64,000 nt of DNA. It comes from Boseongicola sp. (lineage in GTDB: Bacteria > Pseudomonadota > Alphaproteobacteria > Rhodobacterales > Rhodobacteraceae). The stretch spans positions 1-64,000 of the forward strand of contig JAPPCV010000134.1 of NCBI GenBank assembly GCA_028824715.1, in the 5' to 3' direction. Within the stretch, counting starts at the first letter, position 1, and each line of letters opens with the position of its first letter. Below, in pieces: positions 36,708 to 44,357 of the stretch. The position numbers and the translations under genes were made by a program. The notes beneath the pieces were generated by a model. That model was not told the origin of the DNA. It did not search any database and worked only from the letters and a program-made list of their open reading frames with translations.

Positions 36708-37124
36708 TCGGCACAGACATCATGTATGGCACCAGACGTACTCCTTCGCCGCAGACCTCACCGGGATCAAGAAGAGGCCCTGCTGTTCGCGGTTTCCGGT
36801 AGCGCCCTGACCGACTTGAACATCGGAGGCAATCGCATCTCGGCAAGGTCCGCATTCGTTGCTGCCTCGGCCTGATCGAATGTGAAGTCCTTAGCCATGA
36901 GTTGGCGCGTCATTGCCAAGGTGTCGCAGGAAGCGTCCGCCATGCCGGGAAGGTAGCATCGCCCAGATGCAGCTGCAACCAGCTGTCAGCGACAGGCTCG
37001 GGATCCTGACGCGGTTCGAGAGCCCGCGATGCGCGAGTTGCCGGGCATGGGGAGCTCTGCACCGCCTGGTGACATTCGTTCATCCCTGGGCATTGCTCGA
37101 CAGGCTGAACCGGGGAGAACCGAC
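36708..37124. other. Stretch without a supported gene between hicA and the HD fragment
   Basis: About 415 bases. A 43-codon minus-strand frame from 36898 (MAKDFTFDQAEAATNADLAE) is the only one that looks slightly protein-like, but it has no family signal. No CRISPR repeat or leader was seen, although a Cas3-like fragment follows. Confidence 0.4.
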
Positions 37125-37868
37125 ATGATCGACGCGAAAGGGATTGCCGCCTGGCCCGGAAAGGAGATTGACGGCGAGTTTCACCCCGCGCTGAGGCACA
37201 TGCTGGATGTCGGCGCGGTTGCAGACCGCCTGATCGGGAAGCGCCCGGTGACGGGGTCTGCCTCATGGGACCAGGCGGTCGTGCTGCTGATCGTGCTGCA
37301 CGATCTCGGAAAGTTCAGCGAGAGCTTCCGGGACCAGATCACTGGCGTTGCCGCACGGGCGGAATACCATTCCCAGTTGAGCTTCGTCCTTCTCCAGCGC
37401 CACGACAGCCTGCTGGGAAAACGTGTTGGAGGCTCCCCGGGTGCGAGGTGTTCGCTCTGTGCCTCGGTAGCCGGGCACCATGGCGGGCCGCCCAAACTGG
37501 ATGATGGCCGCGGCATTCTCGAGCGTCGATGGATGACCGCAATCGGAGAGCGGGCCGTTGAGGCGGCAGCCGATGTAATCGCATCGGTCGGCACGCTGTT
37601 TCGTCAAGCTTCGCTTGAGGGACTTTCCGCCAGCGACGCGAAGGCGCTCAGCTGGAAGGTGTCCGGGCTCACGGTCCAGGCGGACTGGATCGGATCGAAC
37701 ACCGAATGGTTCGGCTGCCAGGCCCCCGGCATTCCCATGATCGGGCATTGGACACGATTGGTGCTTACCGGCAGCGTACGGACGCCATGCAGATTTTTGC
37801 GGGTCGGCTCGACCGACCGGCCGTTCATTTTGAGGCACCACCCTCGGAGCGGGTCGCGGACGAGATGA
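37125..37868 (+). CDS. Cas3''-like HD nuclease domain, truncated and running into fic DNA
   Basis: The first about 205 codons match the HD nuclease domain of type I CRISPR Cas3, closest in feel to I-E. They include WPGKEIDGEFHPALRHMLDV (H25), IVLHDLGKF (H59-D60), VAGHHGGPPK (H118-H119) and VQADWIGSNTEW (D187). All metal-binding positions of an HD domain are therefore present. The helicase part of Cas3 is missing. Near 37745 the DNA changes to a Fic gene in another frame, and the remaining about 40 codons are read out of frame. ATG 37125 has GGGGAGAACC before it, so a free-standing HD protein could still be made. No other cas gene is present. Confidence 0.7.
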   Translation: MIDAKGIAAWPGKEIDGEFHPALRHMLDVGAVADRLIGKRPVTGSASWDQAVVLLIVLHDLGKFSESFRDQITGVAARAEYHSQLSFVLLQRHDSLLGKRVGGSPGARCSLCASVAGHHGGPPKLDDGRGILERRWMTAIGERAVEAAADVIASVGTLFRQASLEGLSASDAKALSWKVSGLTVQADWIGSNTEWFGCQAPGIPMIGHWTRLVLTGSVRTPCRFLRVGSTDRPFILRHHPRSGSRTR

Positions 37869-38470
37869 ACCGATATCTTGAATGGTTCAACAGGACCGCT
37901 CCAGACGCCAAGGATCCACTTCCGGCCTTGACGCGGGCCGGCCTAGGCCATCTCTATCTTGAGAGCATCCATCCATTCGAGGACGGGAACGGTCGTTTGG
38001 GCCGCGCCCTGGCCGAGAAGTCGCTTGCGCAGAATATCGGTCAACCGAGCCTGATTGCGCTCGCCTTCGCGATCGAGCGGGACGGGAAGTCCTATTGCGA
38101 CCAGCTGGAACGCCATCAGAAAACTCTCGATGTCATGCAGTGGCTGGAATGGTTTGCGGCGACGGTCCTGACAGCGCAGCAAGTGACTCTCGACAGGGTC
38201 GGGTTCTTCATCGCGAAGGCACATTTCTACGACCAGCATCGGGATCACCTGAATGACCGGCAAGCCAAGGTGATCAAGCGCATGTTCAAAGAAGGCCCCG
38301 GAGGGTTCGAAGGCGGCCTCAGCGCGGAGAACTATGCCTCGATTACGGGAACGTCACGGGCAACGGCAACACGGGACCTGCAGGACTTGGTGGAGTTGGG
38401 TGCGCTCAACAGGACCGGCGAACGTCGCTACACGCGCTATTGGTTGAATCTGCAAGACTGGGTAGGCTGA
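37744..38470 (+). pseudogene. Fic-family protein, N-terminally truncated
   Basis: C-terminal two thirds of a Fic protein. Fic enzymes transfer AMP or other nucleotides to target proteins. The recognisable part starts at LDTIGAYRQRTDAMQ and keeps VHFEAPPSERVADEM. The catalytic motif HPFEDGNGRLGR is at about 37970-38005, and a winged-helix end holds YASITGTSRATATRDLQDLV. The usual N-terminal domain is gone, replaced by the Cas3-type HD fragment in a different frame. A start at ATG 37787 or at 37706 in the same frame could still allow translation. I judge it a deletion product rather than a designed fusion. Confidence 0.75.
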
Positions 38471-38899
38471 AAGAGAGGCCAATGGGCCTAGCCGCGGCAC
38501 TGTTGCCTTAGGCACCATTTTGGAGGATCTCGGGCGTCCAGTCGTGTTGCCGGCGCGACACCGGACCGCCTTGCGGGGGGCGTAGCCGCTCATCTTCTGC
38601 CTGAGGCCCCGCGGCCTGGCCGCGGCTGGAGACGACGCGCACCTCGAGGATCTCGTTGGACACGCGTAAGTGCACGTGCGTTTGGATCGAGGATCGACCG
38701 CGAATCAATGGCCCCATGCGGACGAATAAAACCTAAGCAGCGAACGTCCGCTCTCCGCCCCTTGCAGGATCAAGACAGCACGTCAGGGCGAATCGTTTCG
38801 CGCCACTTTCCTCAAGCCTGACATGAAGTTGACCTTGAATCTGGACACCTCCAACGGCTGCCTGTATGGTTCCGGCGAATCAGTTGCGGGAGCACGGGC
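38471..38899. other. Stretch without a supported gene, left side of the transposase gene
   Basis: About 430 bases. A 69-codon minus-strand frame (38508-38717) has no family signal. The left end of the insertion element should lie here, but I found no inverted repeat matching the right side, so its boundary is undefined. Confidence 0.4.
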
Positions 38900-39955
38900 G
38901 TGGATCTTTCGGAGGTATCGGTGGACATCGTCGCGGAGGCGGACGAGGCGCGCTTCCGCGCGCTGATGCAGGCGCACCACTACCTCGGCGCGCTCCGGCC
39001 CGTCGGCGAGACCGTGCACTACGTCGCCCGTCACCGCGACCGATGGCTCGCCCTTGCGGTGTTCTCGGCTCCGGCGCTCAAGTCCGGGCCGCGCGACCGC
39101 TGGATCGGCTGGGACCGCAGCCTCCAGTTCGGCCGCCTGCATCTCGTCTCGAACAACTCCCGGTTCCTGATCCTGCCCGACGCACCGCGCAACCTCGGCT
39201 CGCGCGTCCTGTCGCTGTGCGCCCGGCGCATCGTCCATGACTGGCCGGCCCGCTTCGGCCACGAGATCCTGCTCCTGGAGACGTTCGTGGATCCGGCCCG
39301 CTTCCACGGGACCGTCTACCGCGCCGCGAACTGGATCGAGGCCGGGCTCACGCGGGGCTTCGCGCGCCACGGACAGGCCTACGTCGCCAACGCGCGTCCG
39401 AAGCGGGTGTTCCTGCTGCCGCTGTCGCGCACGGCGCGGTCCCGGCTCCGCGCATTCCGCCTCGATCCCCGGCTGCAGCATGGAGTGCCCAGGATGACAT
39501 TGAGCGTCGAACACATGGAGACCCTGCCCGACTGCTTCAGGGACATCGACGACCCCCGCCGGAAGGCGGGGCGGCGGCACACGCTGCCCTCGGTGCTGGC
39601 CCTGGCGACGGCGGCGGTGCTCTGCGGCATGCGCGGCTACAAGGCGATCAAGGAATGGGTCGACGACCTCAAGCCCTCCGAGCTGAGGCGCTTCCGCGTG
39701 CGCTTCCGCGAGGGGCGGCACGAGCGGCCGAGCGAGTGGGTGATCCGCGACGTCCTGGTCCGGGTCGACCCGGCGCAGCTCGACGCCGCGCTCCGGGCCT
39801 GGCAGGAGGCCCATGGCGGCGGCCGCGACACCGCGCTCGCGATCGACGGCAAGACGATGCGCGGCGCGGTGGACGACGACGGCCGACAGACCCACGTCCT
39901 CGGCATCGTCGGCCACGAGTCCGCAGCGCCGCTGGGTCAAAAAAAACCGTCCTGA
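38900..39955 (+). CDS. DUF4338 (DruA-like) domain fused to the N-terminal half of an ISAs1-family transposase
   Basis: Residues about 1-185 match DUF4338, the family of DruA from the Druantia defence system: HHYLGALRPVGETVHYVARH, RDRWIGWDRS, HLVSNNSRFLILPDAPRNLGS, LLLETFVDPARFHGTVYRAANW. From about residue 200 the ISAs1 transposase begins in the same frame, with the transposase-associated domain (CFRDIDDPRRKAGRRHTLPS, CGMRGYKAIKEWVDDLKP) and the first catalytic aspartate in LAIDGKTMRGAVDDDGRQTH. The frame ends at 39955, nine bases past an A8 run; the rest of the transposase continues in the -1 frame. DUF4338 next to transposases is something I recall, but its role there is not known to me. 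Confidence 0.8.
   Translation: MDLSEVSVDIVAEADEARFRALMQAHHYLGALRPVGETVHYVARHRDRWLALAVFSAPALKSGPRDRWIGWDRSLQFGRLHLVSNNSRFLILPDAPRNLGSRVLSLCARRIVHDWPARFGHEILLLETFVDPARFHGTVYRAANWIEAGLTRGFARHGQAYVANARPKRVFLLPLSRTARSRLRAFRLDPRLQHGVPRMTLSVEHMETLPDCFRDIDDPRRKAGRRHTLPSVLALATAAVLCGMRGYKAIKEWVDDLKPSELRRFRVRFREGRHERPSEWVIRDVLVRVDPAQLDAALRAWQEAHGGGRDTALAIDGKTMRGAVDDDGRQTHVLGIVGHESAAPLGQKKPS
39939..39946 (+). other. A8 slippery run, candidate -1 frameshift or slippage site
   Basis: The zero frame reads CAA AAA AAA CCG, so A_AAA_AAA is available for a -1 slip. After it the reading becomes KKTVLNPGDGS and continues the transposase. Polymerase slippage on A8, or a simple one-base loss in a run of nine, would look the same. 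Confidence 0.6.
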
Positions 39956-40686
39956 ACCCGGGTGACGGCAGCGAGGGGAAGCGGACGAACGAGATCGGCG
40001 TCGTCATCCCCCTGATCGAGACGCTGCCCGACATCGCCGGGCGCGTCTTCACAGCCGACGCCATGCTGGCGCAGCGGAAGCTCGCCCGCCACCTCCTCGA
40101 CCGGAAGGCGCACTACCTGTTCACGGTCAAGGACAACCAGAAGACGCTGCGCCGGGACATCCAGCTCCTGTGCGAAGAGATGATCCGGGAGCGCGCGCCC
40201 GACTTCGTGCAGGAACCCGGGAAGCCGGAGCACGGGCGCCTCGAGCGCCGCTCGATCTGGGTGTCGTCGGAAATCAACGAATACGCGGAGTTCCCCGGCG
40301 TCGGGCAGGTCTTCGCCGTGCACCGCGAGGTCATCGAGGCCAGGACCGGCGAGAGGAGCGCCGAGACCGCCTACGGGGTCACGAGCCTGGGTCCCGAGGC
40401 CGCCGCCCCGAAGCGCCTGCTCGAGCTGAATCGCGGTCACTGGCGCATAGAGGCCAATCACTTCATCCTTGACTGGAGCTTCGACGAGGACCGCAGCCGC
40501 ATCCGCACCGGCCACGGACCGGAGAACACGACCCTTCTGCGGCGCTTCGCGATCGGCCTCATCAAGGCCCGCGGGCTCGCCGTCGCGGAGACGATGCGCA
40601 GGCTGGGCCGGGACGTGCGGCGCGTGCTCGACTTCCTGAAGATGACCGGCAACGCCCGTCCGCGCCCGTCCGCAGCTCGGGCCTGA
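39940..40686 (+). CDS. ISAs1-family transposase, C-terminal DDE part (-1 frame)
   Basis: Continuation of the transposase after the A8 run, about 248 residues: GDGSEGKRTNEIGVVIPLIE, then GRVFTADAMLAQRKLARHLL with the second catalytic Asp, HYLFTVKDNQKTLRRDIQLL, and NRGHWRIEANHFILDWSFDEDRS with the catalytic glutamate. The DDE triad is therefore complete across the two frames. It has no ribosome binding site of its own at the junction, so it should be made by frameshifting if the element is active. The frame is open further upstream, antisense-like in composition, to 39655. Confidence 0.82.
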   Translation, partial: KKTVLNPGDGSEGKRTNEIGVVIPLIETLPDIAGRVFTADAMLAQRKLARHLLDRKAHYLFTVKDNQKTLRRDIQLLCEEMIRERAPDFVQEPGKPEHGRLERRSIWVSSEINEYAEFPGVGQVFAVHREVIEARTGERSAETAYGVTSLGPEAAAPKRLLELNRGHWRIEANHFILDWSFDEDRSRIRTGHGPENTTLLRRFAIGLIKARGLAVAETMRRLGRDVRRVLDFLKMTGNARPRPSAARA

Positions 40687-41002
40687 TCTCGCCCGAGAGT
40701 CGACGAGGCCGCGCCGTTGGCACGAAATCGCGGCACGCAGGATCAACCAAAGACGCGAAGACGCGCATCACTGGCGCGGCGACAGCCGTGGCCAGCACGC
40801 GCAAAATGACGGCCGCCAGCGATCGGACGGCCCCTCAAAGGTCAGAAATGCAAGGAATCCGGCGTCGAGACGGTGGTCAGCGGATGCTCGGGTGCCTGCG
40901 CGAAGGCAGGTCCCGACGACAGCAGGTTCAAGAACCGATTAGCCGTGCGACCAGTCCTTCTCTTGCTTGACCGACAGGCGCCACCTACCATATTGTTAAG
41001 TA
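40687..41002. other. Stretch without a supported gene, right side of the transposase gene
   Basis: About 315 bases. It should hold the right end of the insertion element and, near 40990 (CATATTGTTAAG), an AT-rich promoter-like spot for the DUF4258 gene. No inverted repeat was found. Confidence 0.4.
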
Positions 41003-41335
41003 GTGGCGTGCGCATCGGTCATCCCGTTTCCGCAGCAGGGGCAAGCCATCCCGACCGGTGCGGGTCTGGCTAGGCAAGTGAAGACACTTGCCAACGCGGA
41101 CAGCATGAATGTCCGGATGGACATACCCCATTTTCAGGACCGCATGGTTGAACGGGACATCGACATGCGTTCAGTTCTGGAAGTCTTGCGGAAGGGGCGA
41201 TCCGTCGGGCCCCCGGAGCTGGACCAAAACGGTGACTGGCGGATCAGGATGCGACGTATGGTTGCAGGGCGGCGCGTGAACGTCGTCGTGGCCGTGCATG
41301 TTGACCATGTCGACTGCATCACAACCTGGGCATAG
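41003..41335 (+). CDS. DUF4258 protein, possible toxin of a toxin-antitoxin pair
   Basis: The last about 75 residues match DUF4258: IPHFQDRMVERDIDMRSVLE, VLRKGRSVGPPELDQNGDWR, IRMRRMVAGRRVNVVVAVHV, VITTW-like ending CITTWA. The fold is small and RelE/MqsR-like, and DUF4258 genes are often paired with helix-turn-helix antitoxins. An HTH gene follows 21 bases later. The GTG start at 41003 gives 110 residues; ATG 41107 would give a shorter, domain-only protein, and the sequence does not decide. Confidence 0.7.
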   Translation: MACASVIPFPQQGQAIPTGAGLARQVKTLANADSMNVRMDIPHFQDRMVERDIDMRSVLEVLRKGRSVGPPELDQNGDWRIRMRRMVAGRRVNVVVAVHVDHVDCITTWA

Positions 41336-41356
41336 GCAACATAATGGAGGAGGACC

Positions 41357-41848
41357 ATGAATGACGAAAGATACCACTACCTGGAATGCGGCTTGGACGA
41401 TGTGTACCTGATGAACGGTTTCGAACGCTTCGAGACTGCTCGCGGCATCAGCATCGCGATCAAGGAAATCGACAAGCTCCATCACGCGATCGGCGAGCAC
41501 CTTTGCAGTCACAAGAAGGAATTGAGCGGGAAGGAGATTCGGTTTCTCCGTCGGGAAATGCTCATGTCCCAGGCGGTGCTGGCGAAACTCCTCGATGTGA
41601 CGGAGCAAACCGTACATCGGTGGGAAACAGGGAAGAGTCGCATGCCGAGGGCATCCGAGTGGCTGATACGCCTTTTGTACATGAACAAGGTGCCAAGCGT
41701 TCGCAACCGGCTGAGGGGAATCGCCGATCTTGAAGACGAGATCGATCATCGGCAGGACATGTTCTTGAAACTCAAGAAGATCAGGCAAAAAAGGAAGTCG
41801 GCACGGCGGACTCCGTCGTCGGCGCAATGGGAACTCGAAGCTGCCTAG
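41357..41848 (+). CDS. Helix-turn-helix protein, possible antitoxin partner of DUF4258
   Basis: A 163-residue protein. The first about 55 residues are poorly conserved and may bind the toxin. Residues about 55-110 form an XRE-type helix-turn-helix (GKEIRFLRREMLMSQAVLAK, LLDVTEQTVHRWETGKSRMP), as in MqsA and HigA-type antitoxins. A basic tail follows (KLKKIRQKRKSARR). GGAGGAGGACC precedes the ATG. The toxin-first order matches mqsRA and higBA systems. No MqsA zinc-binding cysteine pairs are visible, so it is not a plain MqsA. Confidence 0.78.
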   Translation: MNDERYHYLECGLDDVYLMNGFERFETARGISIAIKEIDKLHHAIGEHLCSHKKELSGKEIRFLRREMLMSQAVLAKLLDVTEQTVHRWETGKSRMPRASEWLIRLLYMNKVPSVRNRLRGIADLEDEIDHRQDMFLKLKKIRQKRKSARRTPSSAQWELEAA

Positions 41849-41879
41849 CACTGGACGCCTTTTGAATTGACGGTGCATT

Positions 41880-42505
41880 CGCGGAGGTGCCAACCTGGAT
41901 CACGACTTCTCGCTAACCGTCGATCCCGGGGATGCCCAAACCCTGCTCTTTGCCTATCCGTCGCAGTCGGACGGCTCCGGTGGCTACGTCAAACCCATCG
42001 TGCGTTTCGAGTTCGGAGCACGCGGTGTTCATTTGCCGGTCGAGGTTCGGGGGATGTCACCCTACGTTCATCAGGCCTTCCCTGATTTGCTGGGCTCGGG
42101 TGGGGTTGATGTGAAGGTGCTGAGCGTAGAGCGTACCTTCTGGGAGAAGGCCACGATCCTGCATATGCTCTACCATCATGATCCCGCCAACCCCTCGCCA
42201 ACCGGATGTCGCGCCACTATTGCGACATGGCCCAGCTCATCGGCCACGAGGCCAAGGCACGCGCCCTCGGCAACCTGAATCTCTTGGAACAAGTTGCGCA
42301 TCACAAGTCCGTCTTCTTCAAGGCGACCTGGGCCAACTACGAAGACGCGAAGCCTGGATCTCTGAGATTGATGCCGAATGCAGACCTCACCTCCGCCCTG
42401 CGCCGGGACTATTCAGGTATGCGAGAGATGATCATCGGGGATGCGCCGGGCTTCGATGACATTCTGGGCGCGATTGAAGCATTCGAGGCTGAAATCAACA
42501 GCTGA
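41880..42505 (+). pseudogene. AbiEii/AbiGii-type nucleotidyltransferase toxin, broken remnant
   Basis: C-terminal part of an AbiEii-like toxin, the nucleotidyltransferase of type IV toxin-antitoxin and phage-abortive systems. One frame reads PIVRFEFGARGVHLPVEVRG, then VLSVERTFWEKATILHMLYH. Near 42200 the reading changes to a second frame, MSRHYCDMAQLIGHEAKARA, and runs to the stop at 42505. The N-terminal catalytic region (G-S and D-x-D motifs) is missing; only a short IRGGANLDHDFSL-like start remains. No AbiEi antitoxin gene is adjacent. It is almost certainly inactive. Confidence 0.75.
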
Positions 42506-42512
42506 CGCGTGG

Positions 42513-42809
42513 CTATGTGATGCGGTGTGTCTCGTGTGTCTCGTGTTGACGGCAATCCCGGCGGCATTTCTGTGCTGGCAACTTGTCCAAGGCAGCTTCT
42601 GCTTCTCCCTTCGTCTTCCTGTAACCGACCACCCAATGTCCACCGGCGGAACCGATTCGTCCCCTTTCTCTGATCAGGCACCATTCGCCAAGAAGCGTCT
42701 GGGTGATGTTCGTCACGTAGAACCGCCTTTGGCGCAAAAATGCGTCATGCAAGCAATTGTAGCGTCTCGCTTGAACGTACCCTTGGCCCCTGAGAGCGAA
42801 AAGTGGCAT
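42513..42809 (-). CDS. Small WGR-domain protein or fragment
   Basis: Residues at 42731-42555 (minus strand) fit a WGR domain: RRFYVTNITQTLLGEWCLIR, ERGRIGSAGGHWVVGYRKTK, GEAEAALDKLPAQKCRRD. The WGR triad appears as RGRIG here. WGR domains bind nucleic acids in PARP1 and in small bacterial proteins. The frame stays open far upstream into the tRNA, which is chance. ATG 42809 would give 98 residues with about 26 before the domain. It may be a remnant; no partner gene is recognisable. Confidence 0.5.
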   Translation of the reverse strand: MPLFALRGQGYVQARRYNCLHDAFLRQRRFYVTNITQTLLGEWCLIRERGRIGSAGGHWVVGYRKTKGEAEAALDKLPAQKCRRDCRQHETHETHRIT

Positions 42810-43159
42810 GGATCGGCCCATCGGCGTGGCCAAGAAGACCGAAGGACCCATTGTTGGTATCGGAGGCAATCGAAATCGAGATTGCCGGAGCTCCGAGCCG
42901 TTTGGCTTCAGCGCCAATTTCGGTTCCCAATGATCGATCAGCCGATACGCCCTTTCCCTTTGATTTGCCGGGCGAATCTGAAGGTCGGATCGGGACATCG
43001 CAGGCAACGAACTCCACTTCTTCGACCTTGCGGCCTGATGCCGGCATTCGTCCCACAAAACGATACGATCATGCAGGAATCGATGTTCGCCAATGAGCAG
43101 GAAGACGCCACCAGGCTCCTTGCCTTGCGAGGCTCTTGGGCGCGCATGTTCGGGATGGG
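42810..43159. other. Stretch without a supported gene between the WGR ORF and tRNA-Leu
   Basis: About 350 bases. Long frames cross it on both strands but give contradictory low-complexity translations, one of which merely translates the tRNA. An attachment site would be expected at its right edge; no repeat of the tRNA 3' end was seen elsewhere in the window. Confidence 0.4.
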
Positions 43160-43247
43160 TGGTGCCCAGGAGAGGACTCGAACCTCCACGTCCATAAAGG
43201 ACACTAGCACCTGAAGCTAGCGCGTCTACCAGTTCCGCCACCTGGGC
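43160..43247 (-). tRNA. tRNA-Leu (anticodon CAG)
   Basis: On the minus strand, acceptor GCCCAGG (43247-43241) pairs with CCTGGGC (43170-43164). The anticodon loop TTCAGGT is closed by CTAGC/GCTAG, a long variable arm marks a class II tRNA, the T-loop is GGTTCGAGTCC-like, and the CCA end is encoded (43162-43160). CAG reads the leucine codon CUG. Confidence 0.95.
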
Positions 43248-43376
43248 CGGTGGATCGAGGGTTGGAAATAGGCGCGGGGGCAGACCGTGTCAACGATCAT
43301 TGCGCGGCGAATTGGACCTTGTCCGGCAACATGCGCGGGGCTACACCCTAATGCGGAACTGGCGAAGGTGCAGCGC

Positions 43377-44357
43377 ATGTCGCGACTGGTGATCATCTAT
43401 GGCGGGTCCGGATTTGTCGGGCGGTACGTTGCAAACCGCATGGCGCAGGCCGGTTGGCGCGTGCGCGTGGCGGTTCGGCGACCGAATGAGGCCATTTTTG
43501 TCAAGCCGCGGGGCACGCCGGGCCAGGTCGTGCCGGTCCTTTGCAACATTCGAGACGACGATTCCGTGCGGCAGGCTGCACAGGGAGCCGAGGCTGTCGT
43601 CAATTGCGTAGGCACGTTTGACGCGTCCGGCAGGAACAACTTCAACGCGGTCCAGCATGTCGGCGCGGACCGCATCGCCCGCATTTCCGCAGAGGAAGGC
43701 GTGTCGCGGCTGGTGCATGTCTCAAGCATCGGAGCCGACCCGGCCGCGGAAAGCGAATATGCAAGCAGCAAGGGTCTAGGAGAGACGGCAGTGGTTGGCG
43801 CCTTCCCTGGGGCGGTCATCCTGCGCCCTTCGGTGATCTTTGGCCCCGAAGACCAGTTCTTCAACCGCTTCGCCGCGATGGCCAGGCTGTCGCCGGTGCT
43901 GCCGCTCGTCGGGGCCGGGACGAAGTTCCAGCCCGTCTATGTCGATGACGTGGCCGCTGCGGTGGAGAAAGCCGTTCTCGGTGAGGCCGAGGCGGGAATC
44001 TTCGAGTTGGGCGGGCCGGACGTCGCAAGCTTCCGCGAACTGATGGAGGAGATGCTCGGGGTCATACGCCGACGTTCCCTGATCGTGGCCTTGCCTTTCT
44101 GGGCTGGCCGCGCCATCGCCCGAGCCAGCGGCCTCGCCTCGTTCCTGTCACTGGGCATTCTCAAGCAGCCGATCACGCTCGACCAGGCAATTGAGCTGAA
44201 GCGCGACAATGTCGTGGGCGCCAACGCCCGCACCCTTGCCGACCTTGGAGTGCACCCAACCTCCATGCATGCAGTGTTGCCAACCTATCTTTGGCCATAT
44301 CGTCCCGACGGCCAGTATTCCGACATCACGCGCAGCGCCCGCAACCTACGCGGCTAG
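43377..44357 (+). CDS. NDUFA9-like NAD(P)-binding protein of the atypical SDR family
   Basis: A 326-residue Rossmann-fold protein related to the complex I accessory subunit NDUFA9. The dinucleotide motif is VIIYGGSGFVGRYVANRMAQ; RLVHVSSIGADPAAESEYAS, KGLGE and VILRPSVIFGPEDQFFNRFA follow. It probably binds NADP(H); the bacterial role is not established (quinone or complex I related in some alphaproteobacteria). ATG 43377 has GAAGGTG upstream; the open frame to 43287 is ignored. Its end overlaps the convergent uppP by 12 bases. Confidence 0.9.
   Translation: MSRLVIIYGGSGFVGRYVANRMAQAGWRVRVAVRRPNEAIFVKPRGTPGQVVPVLCNIRDDDSVRQAAQGAEAVVNCVGTFDASGRNNFNAVQHVGADRIARISAEEGVSRLVHVSSIGADPAAESEYASSKGLGETAVVGAFPGAVILRPSVIFGPEDQFFNRFAAMARLSPVLPLVGAGTKFQPVYVDDVAAAVEKAVLGEAEAGIFELGGPDVASFRELMEEMLGVIRRRSLIVALPFWAGRAIARASGLASFLSLGILKQPITLDQAIELKRDNVVGANARTLADLGVHPTSMHAVLPTYLWPYRPDGQYSDITRSARNLRG

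Larger units (their letters stand above)
38900..40686 (+). mobile_element. ISAs1-type insertion element carrying a DUF4338 domain (coding part only)
   Basis: Two overlapping frames encode one DUF4338-transposase protein. Base use is higher in G+C than in the neighbouring genes, and the codon pattern is uniform across both domains. Terminal inverted repeats and target duplications were looked for by eye and not found, so the limits given are those of the coding region. Confidence 0.65.
36217..43159. other. Accessory island next to tRNA-Leu with toxin, defence and transposase genes
   Basis: About 7 kb between the catabolic operon and the 3' end of tRNA-Leu(CAG). It holds hicAB, a Cas3-type HD fragment joined to a Fic fragment, a DUF4338-ISAs1 transposase, a DUF4258/HTH pair, a broken AbiEii-like gene and a WGR-domain ORF. 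tRNA 3' ends are common integration sites. No integrase and no second copy of the tRNA end were found, so island status rests on content and position. Confidence 0.6.

Noticed and set aside
36708-38470. CRISPR array or further cas genes near the Cas3-type HD fragment
   Set aside because: No direct repeats with regular spacers and no Cas8, Cas7, Cas5, Cas6, Cas1 or Cas2 features are visible.
38471-41002. Terminal inverted repeats of the ISAs1-type element
   Set aside because: No convincing matching ends could be found by eye on the two sides; boundaries are left open.
42441-43241. Two long opposing frames of about 240-257 codons ending in the tRNA-Leu
   Set aside because: One of them starts by translating the tRNA gene. 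Only the short WGR-like part of the minus frame looks protein-like.
36217-43247. Attachment-site duplication of the tRNA-Leu 3' end and an integrase gene
   Set aside because: No second copy of the tRNA end sequence and no tyrosine or serine recombinase were found in the window.
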